Positions 1 through 9,884 of a stretch of 64,000 nt of DNA are shown here, one piece after another. Source of the DNA: Duganella callida. GTDB taxonomy: Bacteria; Pseudomonadota; Gammaproteobacteria; Burkholderiales; Burkholderiaceae_D. The position numbers and the translations under genes were made by a program. The stretch covers positions 30,070 through 94,069 of the forward strand of contig NZ_SPVG01000073.1 in NCBI RefSeq assembly GCF_004614165.1, in the 5' to 3' direction. How positions within the stretch are numbered: position 1 is the stretch's first letter; every line of letters starts with the position of its first letter. Under the pieces are notes generated by a model. That model made no database searches and was not told where the DNA came from. It saw only the letters and a program-made list of their open reading frames with translations.

Positions 1-1
1 T

Positions 2-1417
2 GCGTTGCCGCCGGAGATCCTCGACCCGTACTGCCTCGCCATCTACGATCCGGATGGCGAACTGCGCGGTTCCCACCTGTACGACACCAATTCGGGCAAC
101 GTCCAGCGCGGTATCTGTTCGCTGCCCTACGTGCGGCAATCGGATGGCGAGACGGTGTATTTCCCGTCCAATCTGGTGGAGAACCTGTACGCCAGCAATG
201 GCATGAGCGCCGGCAATACCTTGGCGGAAGCGCAGGTGCAATGCCTGTCGGAGATTTTCGAACGCGCCGTCAAGCGCGAAATCCTGGAGGGCGAACTGGC
301 GCTGCCGGACGTGCCGCAGGAGGTACTGGCCAAATATCCCGGCATCGTCGCCGGCATCCGCGGCCTGAAGGAGCAGGGCTTTCCGGTACTGGTCAAGGAT
401 GCGTCGCTGGGCGGGCAGTATCCGGTGATGTGCGTGACGCTGATGAATCCGCGCACCGGCGGCGTGTTCGCCTCGTTCGGCGCCCATCCGAGCCTGGAAG
501 TGGCGCTGGAGCGCAGCCTGACCGAGCTGCTGCAGGGGCGCAGCTTCGAAGGACTGAACGATCTGCCGCCGCCTACCTTCGTCAGCAACGCCGTCACCGA
601 GCCGAATAACTTCGTCGAACATTTCATCGATTCCAGCGGCATCGTGTCGTGGCGCTTCTTCAGCGCCAGGGCCGATTACGACTTCGTCGAGTGGGACTTC
701 ACCGGCCAGGGCGAGAACGCCAACGCCGAGGAAGCCGCCACCCTGTTCGGCATTCTCGCCGACCTGGGCAAGGAAGCCTATGTGGCGGTCTACCAGGACC
801 TGGGCGCCACCGCCTGCCGTATCCTGGTGCCGGGCTATTCGGAAGTGTATCCGGTGGAAGACCTGATCTGGGATAACACCAACAAGGCGCTGCTGTTCCG
901 CCAGGACATCCTGAATCTGCACCGCCTCGACGACGCCGCGCTGGAAGCCCTGCTGGAACGCCTGGAAAACAACGAACTGGACGAATACTCCGACATCGCC
1001 ACGCTGATCGGCATCGAGTTCGACGAGAACACCGACTGGGGCCAGTTGACGGTGCTGGAACTGAAGCTGCTGATCAACCTCGCCCTGCAGCAGTTTGAAG
1101 ACGCGCATGAACTGGTGGGCGCCTTCCTCCAGTACAACGACAACACGGTGGAGCGGCGCCTGTTCTATCAGGCCATGGATGCCGCGCTGGAGGTGGAGCT
1201 GGCGGACGATCTGGACATGGAAGATTACGAGGTCAATTTCCGCCGCATGTTTGGCGACGCGCGCATGGACGCGGTACTGGGTTCGCTGAACGGCAGCGTG
1301 CGTTTCCACGGCCTGACGCCCACCAGCATGCAGCTCGAAGGGCTGGACCGCCATCATCGCCTGATCGACAGCTACCGCAAGCTGCATACGGCGCGCGCCA
1401 GGGCGGCTGCGCGCTGA
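2..1417 (+). CDS. ycaO: YcaO-family protein, 5'-truncated by the window edge
   Basis: About 470 C-terminal residues are visible and the reading frame is open to the left edge; the TTG at base 5 is probably internal. The sequence follows the non-azoline YcaO of E. coli closely, with segments such as SGNVQRGICSLPYVRQSDG, YASNGMSAGNT, SLGGQYPV and FASFGAHPSLEVALERSLTELLQGR. E. coli YcaO is about 586 residues, so roughly 110 residues of the N-terminus lie outside the window. YcaO proteins use ATP to activate amide backbones. The E. coli protein is linked to the RimO-dependent methylthiolation of ribosomal protein S12. The acidic, helical C-terminal third matches the TPR-like tail of this subgroup, and there is no proline-rich PxPxP end as in azoline-forming members. 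It converges on the response-regulator gene with a 6-base gap. Confidence 0.93.
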   Translation, partial: ALPPEILDPYCLAIYDPDGELRGSHLYDTNSGNVQRGICSLPYVRQSDGETVYFPSNLVENLYASNGMSAGNTLAEAQVQCLSEIFERAVKREILEGELALPDVPQEVLAKYPGIVAGIRGLKEQGFPVLVKDASLGGQYPVMCVTLMNPRTGGVFASFGAHPSLEVALERSLTELLQGRSFEGLNDLPPPTFVSNAVTEPNNFVEHFIDSSGIVSWRFFSARADYDFVEWDFTGQGENANAEEAATLFGILADLGKEAYVAVYQDLGATACRILVPGYSEVYPVEDLIWDNTNKALLFRQDILNLHRLDDAALEALLERLENNELDEYSDIATLIGIEFDENTDWGQLTVLELKLLINLALQQFEDAHELVGAFLQYNDNTVERRLFYQAMDAALEVELADDLDMEDYEVNFRRMFGDARMDAVLGSLNGSVRFHGLTPTSMQLEGLDRHHRLIDSYRKLHTARARAAAR

Positions 1418-1423
1418 CCCGCT

Positions 1424-3064
1424 TCAGGCCGTCGCGGAGATGCCGTACTTGCGCTGGGTGTGATGGTAGTGCGCGGTCAGCGCTTCCAGCGACGGATGGC
1501 CGGGATCGATGCGGCGCATGCGCTCCAGCAGGAACTGGCATTGCTCGGCCAGCGGCGCCTCCCAGCCCAGGTCGTCCAGCTGCTTGAGCATGGCCGACGC
1601 CGCGGCCGGCAACAGCGCCATGTTGGCCGGCGCCTTGCGCAGGCCGGCGTTCAGCGTGTCCACCGCCGCGCGCAGGTCGCCATGGGTGCGTTGCTCGGCC
1701 GCGTGGGCGAGCAGTTCGTCCACCTGCACCCTGATCTGCTCGCCCATGCCTTGCGCCAGATCGTGGCGGCCGGCCTTCTCGAACACTTCCACCGCTTCGT
1801 CCATGGAGACGCCGCTGTCGGTGTCGTTCATCAGGTTCAGCATCAGGTCCGACGCCTGCTGGTCCAGCTTCACCGCCAGGCAGCTGTGCACCAGGCTGAT
1901 TTTCAGCCCGGTCGACAGGCCGCGCGTGGCGGCGATGGTATTGACGGCCGAGGTCAGCTCTGTAGCGGCGGCGGTCATGTTGCCGTTCAGTTCCTGCACC
2001 ATGCCGGAGGCGATGGCGCGACAGGCGTCCACGTTCGGCCCGCTGCGCAGCGAACGTTCCATGTCGCGGATGACGCCGCTGGCCTGGTTGGCGTCGCCTT
2101 TCTTCACCAGCGTGCGCACCAGGCGTACGTGGTCTTCCGGGTCGCGGAATTCGGAATATCTGGCCTTGGCCACCACCTGTTTAAACGCCTTCTCGGCGGC
2201 GCCGACGTCGCCGGTTTCAAACGCCACTTCGCCCAAATGGCGCAGGCGGCGCACCATGTGCGGCGAAATCGCCACCGCGTCTTCCAGCACCTTCTTGGCT
2301 GCTTCGTACTGGCCCTGGGCCTGCAGCGTGCGCGCCAGCAGGTCGTAGGCGGCCATGAAGCGGTTGTTCTGCGCCAGCAGCAGGTCCAGCGCTTCCTGCG
2401 CCTCCGGGTACTTTTGCAGGCCGAAGCGGCAGCGCGCCAGGCCCAGATGTGCCCATGCGATGGGCCGCGTCATGAGGATCCACTGGTAGACCATCTCGGC
2501 CTCGGCCAGCTCCTGTTGGTCGAACAGCAGTTCGGCGCGCAGGCGGGCGAAGTCGATGGCGTAGCGCGGCGTGCGTTCTTCCAGCGCCTTGCATTCGGCG
2601 ATGGCCTTGCGCACATTGCCCATTTCGATCAGATGGTACACCGGCAGGAACACGTCGCGCCGTTCGACCGCGCGGCGGATGCGCTGGAGCAGGGCGTCGA
2701 CGGTGAACGGCTTGAGCACGTAATCGGTCGGCGTCAGTTCGGCGGCGCCGATCACCTTGCCGTAGTCGCCCTCCGAGGTGATCATGATGAAGATGGTCCA
2801 CGGCGAAATCAGTTTATGGTGCCGCAGGTCTTCCAGCAGTTGCTGGCCATCCTGGCCATTGTTGTCGCCGCTGCCGTTGCCAAGGTCGTACTCGCACAAA
2901 ATGATGTCGAACGGCTTCTTGGTCAGCTGGCGGATGGCCGTGCCCGAGCTGACCGCATAATCGATCTTGCTGATTGACGACTGGCTGAGCATGTTGTGCA
3001 GGTTGCCGCGCATGCCCGGGTTGGGGTCGACGATCAGCACCGACAAGTCGCTATATTCTGCCAT
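1424..3064 (-). CDS. Response regulator receiver with C-terminal TPR array
   Basis: 546 residues. A CheY-like receiver occupies about residues 7-125 and the rest (about 130-540) is helical TPR sequence, with recognisable units such as AWAHLGLARCRFGLQKYPEA and AYDLLARTLQAQGQYEAAKKVLEDA. The receiver keeps the switch Thr (IMITSEG) and the conserved Lys (YVLKPF). The usual phospho-acceptor position reads C-E58-Y-D60 rather than C-D-Y, and the acid pocket has one Asp (IVDPN). There is no DNA-binding or enzymatic output domain, so a protein-interaction role is inferred, as in the TPR response regulators of pseudomonads. No histidine kinase gene is adjacent. A GGAAG sequence lies about 10 bases before the ATG. 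Confidence 0.85.
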   Translation of the reverse strand: MAEYSDLSVLIVDPNPGMRGNLHNMLSQSSISKIDYAVSSGTAIRQLTKKPFDIILCEYDLGNGSGDNNGQDGQQLLEDLRHHKLISPWTIFIMITSEGDYGKVIGAAELTPTDYVLKPFTVDALLQRIRRAVERRDVFLPVYHLIEMGNVRKAIAECKALEERTPRYAIDFARLRAELLFDQQELAEAEMVYQWILMTRPIAWAHLGLARCRFGLQKYPEAQEALDLLLAQNNRFMAAYDLLARTLQAQGQYEAAKKVLEDAVAISPHMVRRLRHLGEVAFETGDVGAAEKAFKQVVAKARYSEFRDPEDHVRLVRTLVKKGDANQASGVIRDMERSLRSGPNVDACRAIASGMVQELNGNMTAAATELTSAVNTIAATRGLSTGLKISLVHSCLAVKLDQQASDLMLNLMNDTDSGVSMDEAVEVFEKAGRHDLAQGMGEQIRVQVDELLAHAAEQRTHGDLRAAVDTLNAGLRKAPANMALLPAAASAMLKQLDDLGWEAPLAEQCQFLLERMRRIDPGHPSLEALTAHYHHTQRKYGISATA

Positions 3065-3228
3065 TGTTACGCTTCCACGCTAAGATTTGCTCAGCATACT
3101 CCAAGGCAAATGAAAATACCGTTTTTTGCCCGTGGCAGAGGGCGTTTGTGGGGTAAACTGGCCGAAAATGTTGCTTCTGAGGCAGCTTTTGCTTGTCGTT
3201 ACCACTATATGACGGGACTGATAGCGGG

Positions 3229-3234
3229 TATAAT
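3229..3234 (+). promoter_or_regulatory. Candidate -10 box (TATAAT) for purL
   Basis: A consensus TATAAT lies about 95 bases upstream of the purL ATG in the 265-base gap between the divergent response regulator and purL. No convincing -35 box sits at 16-18 bases, so this may be an activator-dependent or weak promoter. If used, it leaves a leader of roughly 90 bases. No riboswitch fold was recognised in that leader. Confidence 0.45.
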
Positions 3235-3329
3235 GCGCGCAAAGGAAAATCCGCAAGACCGAATTCATAGCATCTCGTGCCTCATTCCCCTTTAAACCGC
3301 AGCCTAGCTGCATCAACCATCTCCCAACC

Positions 3330-6300
3330 ATGCTGATTCTGCCGGGCTCCAATGCCCTGTCCGCATTCCGCAGCCAACGCCTGTTGAACCAACTGCAAGC
3401 TGTGCTGCCATCGGTTGCCGCCGTCCAGGCGCGCTATGTCCACTTTGTCGAGGCTGCCCAGCCGCTGTCCGCCGATGACACCAGCCGCCTGCAAGGCTTG
3501 CTGACCTACGGCGAGCCTGCGCACGCCGACAATACCGAAGGCGTGGCCGAAGAGTTCTTCGTCATCCCGCGTTTCGGCACCATCTCGCCGTGGGCGTCGA
3601 AGGCCACCGACATCGTGCACAACTGCGGCATGGGCCACATCAAGCGCGTCGAGCGTGGCGTGGCATACCGCATCAACCTGAAGACCGGCATTCTGGGCAC
3701 GTCGATCGGCGGCGCCAAGAAGCTGAGCGAGGAAGAAGTGCAGGCTGTCGTCGCGCTGCTGCACGACCGCATGACCGAATCGGTGCTGCGCTCGGCCGAC
3801 GAAGCTGCCGGCCTGTTCCGCGAACTGGAGGCCCGTCCGCTGGAAAGCGTGGACGTGATCGGCAGCGGCAAGGCCGCGCTGGACAAGGCGAATACCGACC
3901 TCGGCCTGGCCATGTCGGAAGATGAGATCGAATACCTGGACAACGCCTTCACCAAGGCCGGCCGCAACCCGACCGACGTCGAACTGATGATGTTCGCCCA
4001 GGCCAATTCCGAGCACTGCCGCCACAAGATCTTCAACGCCGACTGGACCATCGACGGCGTGGCGCAGCCGAAGTCGCTGTTCGGCATGATCAAGAATACC
4101 CACATCCTGCAGCCCAAGGGTACCGTGGTCGCCTACAGCGACAACTCGTCCATCATGGAAGGCGCGGAAGTGATGCGTTTCTTCCCGCAGTCGGGCAGCC
4201 AGGAATACGCGCCGACCACCGAACTGACCCATACCCTGATGAAGGTGGAAACCCACAACCACCCGACCGCGATTTCGCCGTTCCCGGGCGCCTCCACTGG
4301 CGCCGGCGGTGAAATCCGCGACGAGGGCGCGACCGGCCGCGGCGCAAAGCCGAAAGCCGGCCTGACCGGCTTCACCGTCTCCAACCTGCTGCTGCCGGGC
4401 GCCGTGCGCGCCTGGGAGAGCGACGCGGTGGTGACCGCACCGGCGGCCGAATACCGCGACAGCGGCACGCCGTACGGCAAGCCGGAACGCATCGCCTCGC
4501 CGCTGCAGATCATGATCGACGGCCCGCTGGGCGGCGCCGCGTTCAGCAACGAATTCGGCCGTCCGGTGCTGGGCGGTTACTTCCGCACCTACGAGCAGAA
4601 CATCGGCAAGCAGTTCGCTGGCGCGCATGACACCGTGTTCGGCTACCACAAGCCGATCATGATTGCCGGCGGTATCGGCAACATCTCGGCGCAGCATACG
4701 CACAAGAATGACATCCCCGTCGGCAGCCTGCTGGTGCAGCTGGGCGGACCCGGAATGCGCATCGGCATGGGCGGTTCGGCCGCCTCGTCGATGGCGACCG
4801 GCACCAATACCGCCGACCTGGACTTCGACTCGGTCCAGCGCGGCAATCCGGAAATGGAACGCCGTGCGCAGGAAGTGATCAACGGCTGCTGGCAGCTGGG
4901 GCCGAAGAACCCGATCATTTCCATCCACGATGTGGGCGCCGGCGGCTTGTCCAACGCCTTCCCGGAAATCACCAACGACGCCAAGCGCGGCGCGATCTTC
5001 GATCTGCGCAAGATTCCGCTGGAAGAAAGCGGCATGGCGCCGAAGGAAATCTGGTCCAACGAATCGCAGGAACGTTATGTGCTGGCGATCGCGCCGGAAG
5101 ACCTGCCGGTATTCCAGGCCATCTGCGAACGCGAGCGCAGCCCGTTCGCCGTGGTCGGCACCGCCACGGAAGAACGCCAGCTGAAACTGATCGACCGCGA
5201 TTTGGGCAACGAGCCGGTCGACATGCCGATGGAAGTCCTGCTGGGCAAGCCGCCAAAAATGCAGCGCGACGTGCACCATGTGCAGAACGACTTCCCGGCC
5301 ATCGACCTGACCGGCGTCGACCTGGAAGAAGCCGCGCAGCGCGTGCTGCTGCTGCCGACCGTGGGCGACAAATCGTTCCTGATCACCATCGGCGACCGCA
5401 CCGTGGGCGGCATGTCCGTGCGCGACCAGATGGTCGGTCCGTGGCAGGTGCCGGTGGCCGATTGCGCCGTCACCGCCATGAGCTTCGAAGGCTACAAGGG
5501 CGAGGCGATGGCCATGGGCGAACGCACGCCGGTGGCCGTGATCGACGCCGCCGCCTCGGGCCGCATGGCCGTGGCGGAAGCCATCACCAACCTGGCCGCC
5601 GCGCCGATCGCGGACATCTCCGACATCAAGCTGTCGGCCAACTGGATGGCCGCCTGCGGCCAGCCGGGCCAGGACGCGGCGCTGTACGACACCGTCAAGG
5701 CGGTCGGCATGGAACTGTGTCCGGCGCTGGGCATCAGCATCCCGGTGGGCAAGGATTCGCTGTCCATGCGCACAACATGGAAAGAAAGCGGGAAAGATGG
5801 CGATGTCGCCAAGGCTGTGCTGTCGCCGGTCTCGCTGATCGTCTCCTCGTTCGCACCGGTGTACGACGTGCGCAAGGCGCTGACGCCGCAGCTGCGCACC
5901 GACCTGGGCGATACTGCGCTGATCCTGATCGACCTGGGCCGCGGCAAGAACCGCATGGGCGCCTCGGCGCTGGCGCAAGTCATGGGCCAGCTGGGCAACA
6001 GCGTGCCGGACGTCGACAATCCGGAAGACCTGAAAGCCTTCTTCGCCGCCATCCAGCAACTGAACAAGGATGGCAAGCTGCTGGCCTACCATGACCGTTC
6101 GGACGGCGGCCTGTACGGCACGCTGACCGAGATGGCGTTTGCCGGCCGCGCCGGCCTGTCGGTCAACCTCGACATCCTGACGCTGGAAGACGGCCACGGC
6201 GCCGACCAGGGCGACGCCAAGAACTGGGCCACCCAGATCGGCGAGCGCCGCAACGACCAGACCCTGCGCGCGTTGTTTTCGGAAGAACTGGGCGCCGTGA

Positions 6301-7391
6301 TCCAGGTGCGCGCCGACGAAAAATCGGCCGTGATGGACGTGCTGCGCTCGTTCAACCTGGGCGCTTGCAGCCACATCATCGGCAAGCTGAACGACCGTGG
6401 CGTGATCGAATTCACCCGCGACGCCAAGGTCATCTATCAGCAGCCGCGCTCGGCGCTGCACCGTTTGTGGAGCGAAACCAGCTGGCGCATCGCCCGCCTG
6501 CGTGACAACCCGGCCTGCGCCGACGCCGAATACGACCGTCTGCTGGACGAACAGGACCCGGGCATCACGCCGAAAGTCACGTTCGACCTGAGCGAGAATG
6601 TCGCTGCGCCGTTCCTGGCCACCGGCGTGCGTCCGCGTGTCGCCATCCTGCGCGAGCAGGGCGTCAACTCGCACATCGAGACCGCCTACGTGATGCACCA
6701 GGCCGGCTTCACCGCCGTCGATGTCCACATGAGCGACCTGATCGCCGGCCGCGCCAGGCTGGACGACTTCCAGGGTGTGATCGCCGTGGGCGGCTTCTCG
6801 TACGGCGACGTGCTGGGCGCGGGCGAAGGCTGGGCCAAGACCATCCTGTTCAACAACGCCCTGTCCGACCAGTTCGCCAAATTCTTCGCCCGCCAGGACA
6901 CCTTCGGCCTTGGCGTGTGCAACGGCTGCCAGATGATGAGCAACCTGAAACCGCTGATTCCGGGCGCGCAGGCGTGGCCGAAGTTCACCACCAACAAATC
7001 GGAGAAATTCGAGGCGCGCTTCTCGATGGTGGAAGTGCTGGACTCGCCGTCGATCTTCTTCCAGGGCATGGCCGGCACCCAGACGCCGATCGCCATCGCT
7101 CACGGCGAAGGCTATGCCGACTTCACGCAGACCGGCAACATCGGCGAAGCGATTGCCGCCATGCGCTTCATCGACAACCGTGGCGCCGCAACCGAAGTGT
7201 ATCCGTACAACCCGAACGGCTCGCCACAAGGGTTGACCGCGGTGACCACGCCGGACGGCCGCTTCACCGTCATGATGCCGCACGCCGAGCGCGTCTTCCG
7301 CACGGTGCAACACTCGTGGGCGCCGGACGCCTGGCCCGAAGAATCGCCTTGGATGCGCATGTTCCGCAACGCCCGTAAATTCATCGGCTAA
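3330..7391 (+). CDS. purL: Phosphoribosylformylglycinamidine synthase (FGAM synthase)
   Basis: 1353 residues, the long single-chain PurL of proteobacteria (E. coli about 1295). It catalyses the fourth step of purine synthesis, the ATP- and glutamine-dependent conversion of FGAR to FGAM. The start [14 protein letters not shown] matches family N-termini. An N-terminal PurS-like domain is followed by the duplicated ATP-binding AIRS-like halves ([28 protein letters not shown] falls at about residues 308-335) and a C-terminal class I glutamine amidotransferase. The amidotransferase triad is visible as C1197 (GVCNGCQMM), H1318 and E1320 ([10 protein letters not shown]). The Shine-Dalgarno sequence is weak. 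It is a single-gene unit, divergent from the response regulator and closed by a strong hairpin. Confidence 0.98.
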   Translation: MLILPGSNALSAFRSQRLLNQLQAVLPSVAAVQARYVHFVEAAQPLSADDTSRLQGLLTYGEPAHADNTEGVAEEFFVIPRFGTISPWASKATDIVHNCGMGHIKRVERGVAYRINLKTGILGTSIGGAKKLSEEEVQAVVALLHDRMTESVLRSADEAAGLFRELEARPLESVDVIGSGKAALDKANTDLGLAMSEDEIEYLDNAFTKAGRNPTDVELMMFAQANSEHCRHKIFNADWTIDGVAQPKSLFGMIKNTHILQPKGTVVAYSDNSSIMEGAEVMRFFPQSGSQEYAPTTELTHTLMKVETHNHPTAISPFPGASTGAGGEIRDEGATGRGAKPKAGLTGFTVSNLLLPGAVRAWESDAVVTAPAAEYRDSGTPYGKPERIASPLQIMIDGPLGGAAFSNEFGRPVLGGYFRTYEQNIGKQFAGAHDTVFGYHKPIMIAGGIGNISAQHTHKNDIPVGSLLVQLGGPGMRIGMGGSAASSMATGTNTADLDFDSVQRGNPEMERRAQEVINGCWQLGPKNPIISIHDVGAGGLSNAFPEITNDAKRGAIFDLRKIPLEESGMAPKEIWSNESQERYVLAIAPEDLPVFQAICERERSPFAVVGTATEERQLKLIDRDLGNEPVDMPMEVLLGKPPKMQRDVHHVQNDFPAIDLTGVDLEEAAQRVLLLPTVGDKSFLITIGDRTVGGMSVRDQMVGPWQVPVADCAVTAMSFEGYKGEAMAMGERTPVAVIDAAASGRMAVAEAITNLAAAPIADISDIKLSANWMAACGQPGQDAALYDTVKAVGMELCPALGISIPVGKDSLSMRTTWKESGKDGDVAKAVLSPVSLIVSSFAPVYDVRKALTPQLRTDLGDTALILIDLGRGKNRMGASALAQVMGQLGNSVPDVDNPEDLKAFFAAIQQLNKDGKLLAYHDRSDGGLYGTLTEMAFAGRAGLSVNLDILTLEDGHGADQGDAKNWATQIGERRNDQTLRALFSEELGAVIQVRADEKSAVMDVLRSFNLGACSHIIGKLNDRGVIEFTRDAKVIYQQPRSALHRLWSETSWRIARLRDNPACADAEYDRLLDEQDPGITPKVTFDLSENVAAPFLATGVRPRVAILREQGVNSHIETAYVMHQAGFTAVDVHMSDLIAGRARLDDFQGVIAVGGFSYGDVLGAGEGWAKTILFNNALSDQFAKFFARQDTFGLGVCNGCQMMSNLKPLIPGAQAWPKFTTNKSEKFEARFSMVEVLDSPSIFFQGMAGTQTPIAIAHGEGYADFTQTGNIGEAIAAMRFIDNRGAATEVYPYNPNGSPQGLTAVTTPDGRFTVMMPHAERVFRTVQHSWAPDAWPEESPWMRMFRNARKFIG

Positions 7392-7409
7392 ATAAGCCGA
7401 GCTCATCAG

Positions 7410-7481
7410 TCGGGGTCAGAGCCGACATTCGGACATTGGATAGCAAGCGATCCAATGTCCGAATGTCGGCTCTGACCCCGA
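7410..7481. repeat. REP-like palindrome, perfect 32-bp arms, 8-base loop
   Basis: Left arm 7410-7441 and right arm 7450-7481 are exact reverse complements, separated by AGCAAGCG. The outer ends read TCGGGGTCAGAGCCGAC, and shorter fragments of the same sequence occur after fusA (52606) and after pilZ (44812). The hairpin lies between the purL stop and the convergent AlkD-like gene. It lacks a T-tract, so it is better read as a REP-type element than as a canonical terminator, although it could still block readthrough in both directions. Confidence 0.85.
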
Positions 7482-7483
7482 AT

Positions 7484-8179
7484 TCATAGGTGTTTGTTTG
7501 CTTCGCGGTAGGTGAGCGGTGCGAGGCGGGTTTTATTATGCAGCGTGAATGCGCGTATCGTTTCCGGTGCGTGGCGAGCGTAATCTCTTAATGCCCAGCC
7601 GATCGCTTTTTGAATAAAGAATTCTTTTTCGTGTGCGCAGTACAGTGCATAGGCGAATAATCGCTGCTCGTCGGTTTTATCGCGCCAGCCTAACTGATGC
7701 AGGATGGCAATGCGGCGGACCCACATATTCTCGTGTTTTAATGCGTCGTCCATGAACTCGTGGTCATGCCTTAAAACATCGCCGATAATGCCGGCCAAGG
7801 CATCGACGGTATCCCACCATGATTTATCTTGCGCCAGCACCAGCAGGGCGGCAATATCGGCAGGCTTTAATTCTTTCCAATGCAATGCCAATAAATCCAG
7901 CGCGATATATTGATATTCGCGTTCCGGTAAGCGCCAGAGCTCACGCGCGTATTCAAGTAATCGCTGTGCGCCGATACCTTTGAATGTTTTCAGCAGCGGC
8001 TTGGCGGCGGCGCGCCGCTGCGGTGTACCGATGCCAAGATAATCGAACTGGTTGCGCATGTAGGCGCGCATGCCCGCTGCGCGCCCGGGGTCCGTCAATG
8101 GGGCGAGCAGGGCGTTCAGTTCGGCAAGAAAGGCTGGCTTCATGCTGGTTTCTGGCTTGTTTGGACTGGTTTCTGGCAT
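7484..8179 (-). CDS. AlkD-family DNA alkylation repair protein
   Basis: 231 residues made entirely of HEAT-like helical pairs, as in the AlkD/AlkC 3-methyladenine and 7-methylguanine DNA glycosylases. The family signature KSWWDTVD (residues 119-126) carries the DNA-contacting Trp and the catalytic Asp; WVRRIAIL supplies the conserved Arg. Helices such as MRNQFDYLGIGTPQRR and EKEFFIQKAIGWALRDYAR are typical. The first 12 residues (MPETSPNKPETS) look non-native; initiation at MKPAFLAEL (codon ending at 8143) is equally plausible and would shorten the protein to 219 residues. Codon use is less GC-biased here (many AAT, TTA and GCG mixtures) than in neighbouring genes, possibly a sign of recent acquisition. 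Confidence 0.9.
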   Translation of the reverse strand: MPETSPNKPETSMKPAFLAELNALLAPLTDPGRAAGMRAYMRNQFDYLGIGTPQRRAAAKPLLKTFKGIGAQRLLEYARELWRLPEREYQYIALDLLALHWKELKPADIAALLVLAQDKSWWDTVDALAGIIGDVLRHDHEFMDDALKHENMWVRRIAILHQLGWRDKTDEQRLFAYALYCAHEKEFFIQKAIGWALRDYARHAPETIRAFTLHNKTRLAPLTYREANKHL

Positions 8180-8190
8180 ACGCGGGACAT

Positions 8191-8217
8191 AAAAAAAGCG
8201 CCTGCTGACAGGCGCTT
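8191..8217 (-). terminator. Rho-independent terminator after the first parvulin gene
   Basis: AAGCGCCTG, loop CTGA, CAGGCGCTT (8196-8217), with the A-run at 8191-8197 giving a U-tract on minus-strand transcripts. It ends the gene at 8238-9014. Confidence 0.85.
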
Positions 8218-8237
8218 CTCTCTGGCAGTGGTCCTGA

Positions 8238-9014
8238 TTACTGGACTTTGGCCTTCTTGGTCAGTTCTTCGCGGTAGGCGACGATCTTGCGCTGTTGCAG
8301 CACTTCAGCGATCTGGCCCTTGACTTCGTCCATCGACGGCAGTTTGGTTGGACGCGATTCTTCCAGCTTGATCACGTGGTAGCCGAATTCGGTTTTTACC
8401 GGAGTCTGGGTGATTTCACCGTTTTTCAGGGCCACCATGGCATCGGCGAAAGGCTTCACCAGTTTGCCAGGGGTCATCCAGCCGAGGTCGCCGCCATTAT
8501 TGGCCGAACCGTCCTTCGATACCTTGGCCAGTTCTTCGAATTTACCGCCGGCTTTCAGTTTGGCGATAATATCCTTGGCTTCCTGTTCGGTGGCCACCAG
8601 AATATGACGCGAGTGATATTCGGTCGGGCCGACAGAGGCTTTATATTTGTCGTATTCCGCCTTGATTTCAGCGTCCGACACCGGATTCTTTTTCACATAA
8701 TCAGCCAGCATGGCGTTGATGATAATGCTTTGACGGGCATTGTCGATCGCGGCGGTGACTTCCGGCTTTTTGCCATAACCCTGTTTATCCGCTTCCTGCA
8801 GCAATACTTCGCGGCCGATCAATTCTTTCTTGACCATTTCGCGCAGCTGCGGCGAATCAGGTTGCTGGCCTTGGGCAACAACTTGCTTGACCATCTGGTC
8901 GACCTTGGAGGCAGGAATCGCCTTGCCATTCACGGTCGCGGCGTTTTGAGCAAATGCAGGGGCTGCCGCAACGGCGATCATTGCTAACAACAGGCGGGCT
9001 GGCTTCAACATCAT
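8238..9014 (-). CDS. Parvulin-type peptidyl-prolyl isomerase (exported), copy 1
   Basis: 258 residues. A signal peptide (residues 1-22, ending APAFA) precedes a SurA/PrsA-like N-terminal helical region and one rotamase domain (about 133-225) with the parvulin signatures YHSRHILVAT, FEELAKVSKDGSANNGGDLGW and TEFGYHVIKLEE. A role as periplasmic foldase or chaperone for envelope proteins is inferred from the family. It is a tandem paralogue of the next gene upstream, with identical length, and ends the selO-msrB-yciB-bolA direction run. It has its own terminator, and the 93-base gap from its twin also carries a terminator, so the two copies can be transcribed separately. Confidence 0.93.
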   Translation of the reverse strand: MMLKPARLLLAMIAVAAAPAFAQNAATVNGKAIPASKVDQMVKQVVAQGQQPDSPQLREMVKKELIGREVLLQEADKQGYGKKPEVTAAIDNARQSIIINAMLADYVKKNPVSDAEIKAEYDKYKASVGPTEYHSRHILVATEQEAKDIIAKLKAGGKFEELAKVSKDGSANNGGDLGWMTPGKLVKPFADAMVALKNGEITQTPVKTEFGYHVIKLEESRPTKLPSMDEVKGQIAEVLQQRKIVAYREELTKKAKVQ

Positions 9015-9070
9015 TGTTTAAATCCTATATAAAAAAGCGTACAAGGGACGCATGATACCAACGCTGAATC

Positions 9071-9095
9071 AAAAACGGCGCCCCGCAGGGCGCCG
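9071..9095 (-). terminator. Rho-independent terminator after the second parvulin gene
   Basis: CGGCGCCC (9076-9083), loop CGCA, GGGCGCCG (9088-9095), preceded on the plus strand by AAAAA (9071-9075), which is a U-tract for minus-strand RNA. It separates the two parvulin paralogues. Confidence 0.85.
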
Positions 9096-9107
9096 CCTTT
9101 CATAACA

Positions 9108-9884
9108 TTACTGCACTTTTGCCTTCTTGACCAGTTCTTCTTGGTAGGCCTGCAGTTTTTTCTGGGTCAGCGATTCCGCCACTTGCGGCTTCACTTCTTC
9201 CAGGGTCGGCAGCTTGGCCGGACGGATGTCGTCGACCTTGATCACGTGGAAGCCGTTCGGGGTCTGCACCGGCTTTTCGGTCACCTGGCCTTTTTGCAGC
9301 GAGGTGAACGCCTGCGCGAACACTGGCGGGAAGGCCGATGGCGATGCCCAGTCCAGATCGCCGCCGTTGGCAGCCGAACCGGTGTCCTTCGATTGCTTGG
9401 CCAGGTCTTCGAACTTGGCGCCGCCCTTGATCTTGGCGATCACGTCGTTGGCTTCAGCTTCGGTGCCCAGCAGGATGTGGCGCACATGGTATTCCTTGTC
9501 GCCAGCCTGGGCGACGAAACGGTCGTATTCCGCCTTGATGTCGGCGTCCGAAACCGGGTTCTTCTTGACGTAGTCGGCGATCAGGGCGTTGACGATGATG
9601 GCCTGACGGGCGTTCTCGAGCGCGGTCTTGACGTCGGCGTTCTTGCCGTAACCTTGCTTTTCCGCTTCCTGCATCATCACTTCGCGGCCGATCAGATCTT
9701 TCTTGATCAGTTCGCGCAGCTGCGGCGAATCCGGCTGCTGGCCTTGAGCGACGACTTGCTTGACGATGGCATCCACGCGCGAGGTCGGGATCGCCTTGCC
9801 GTTAACCACGGCAACGTTTTGCGCAAAAGCTGGTACTGCGACAACGAGGAGTGCAATCAGCAACTTGGCTGGCTTGAAGGTCAT
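9108..9884 (-). CDS. Parvulin-type peptidyl-prolyl isomerase (exported), copy 2
   Basis: 258 residues with the same architecture as its downstream twin: signal peptide ending VPAFA, helical N-domain with VVAQGQQPDSPQLRE, then a rotamase domain (YHVRHILLGTEAEA, GGDLDWASPSAF, TPNGFHVIKVDD). The two copies share whole stretches but differ in the rotamase loops, so an old tandem duplication with possible client specialisation is inferred. In many betaproteobacteria one such gene follows yciB-bolA. The 121-base gap upstream to bolA has room for a separate promoter. Confidence 0.93.
   Translation of the reverse strand: MTFKPAKLLIALLVVAVPAFAQNVAVVNGKAIPTSRVDAIVKQVVAQGQQPDSPQLRELIKKDLIGREVMMQEAEKQGYGKNADVKTALENARQAIIVNALIADYVKKNPVSDADIKAEYDRFVAQAGDKEYHVRHILLGTEAEANDVIAKIKGGAKFEDLAKQSKDTGSAANGGDLDWASPSAFPPVFAQAFTSLQKGQVTEKPVQTPNGFHVIKVDDIRPAKLPTLEEVKPQVAESLTQKKLQAYQEELVKKAKVQ

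Noticed and set aside
3235-3329. Purine riboswitch in the purL leader
   Set aside because: The leader of about 95 bases shows no conserved aptamer core and little inverted-repeat structure.
3282-7406. Open frame of over 1300 codons antisense to purL
   Set aside because: It mirrors purL almost exactly, its protein is His/Arg/Ala-rich with no recognisable domain, and long antisense frames are expected opposite high-GC genes. purL itself is certain.
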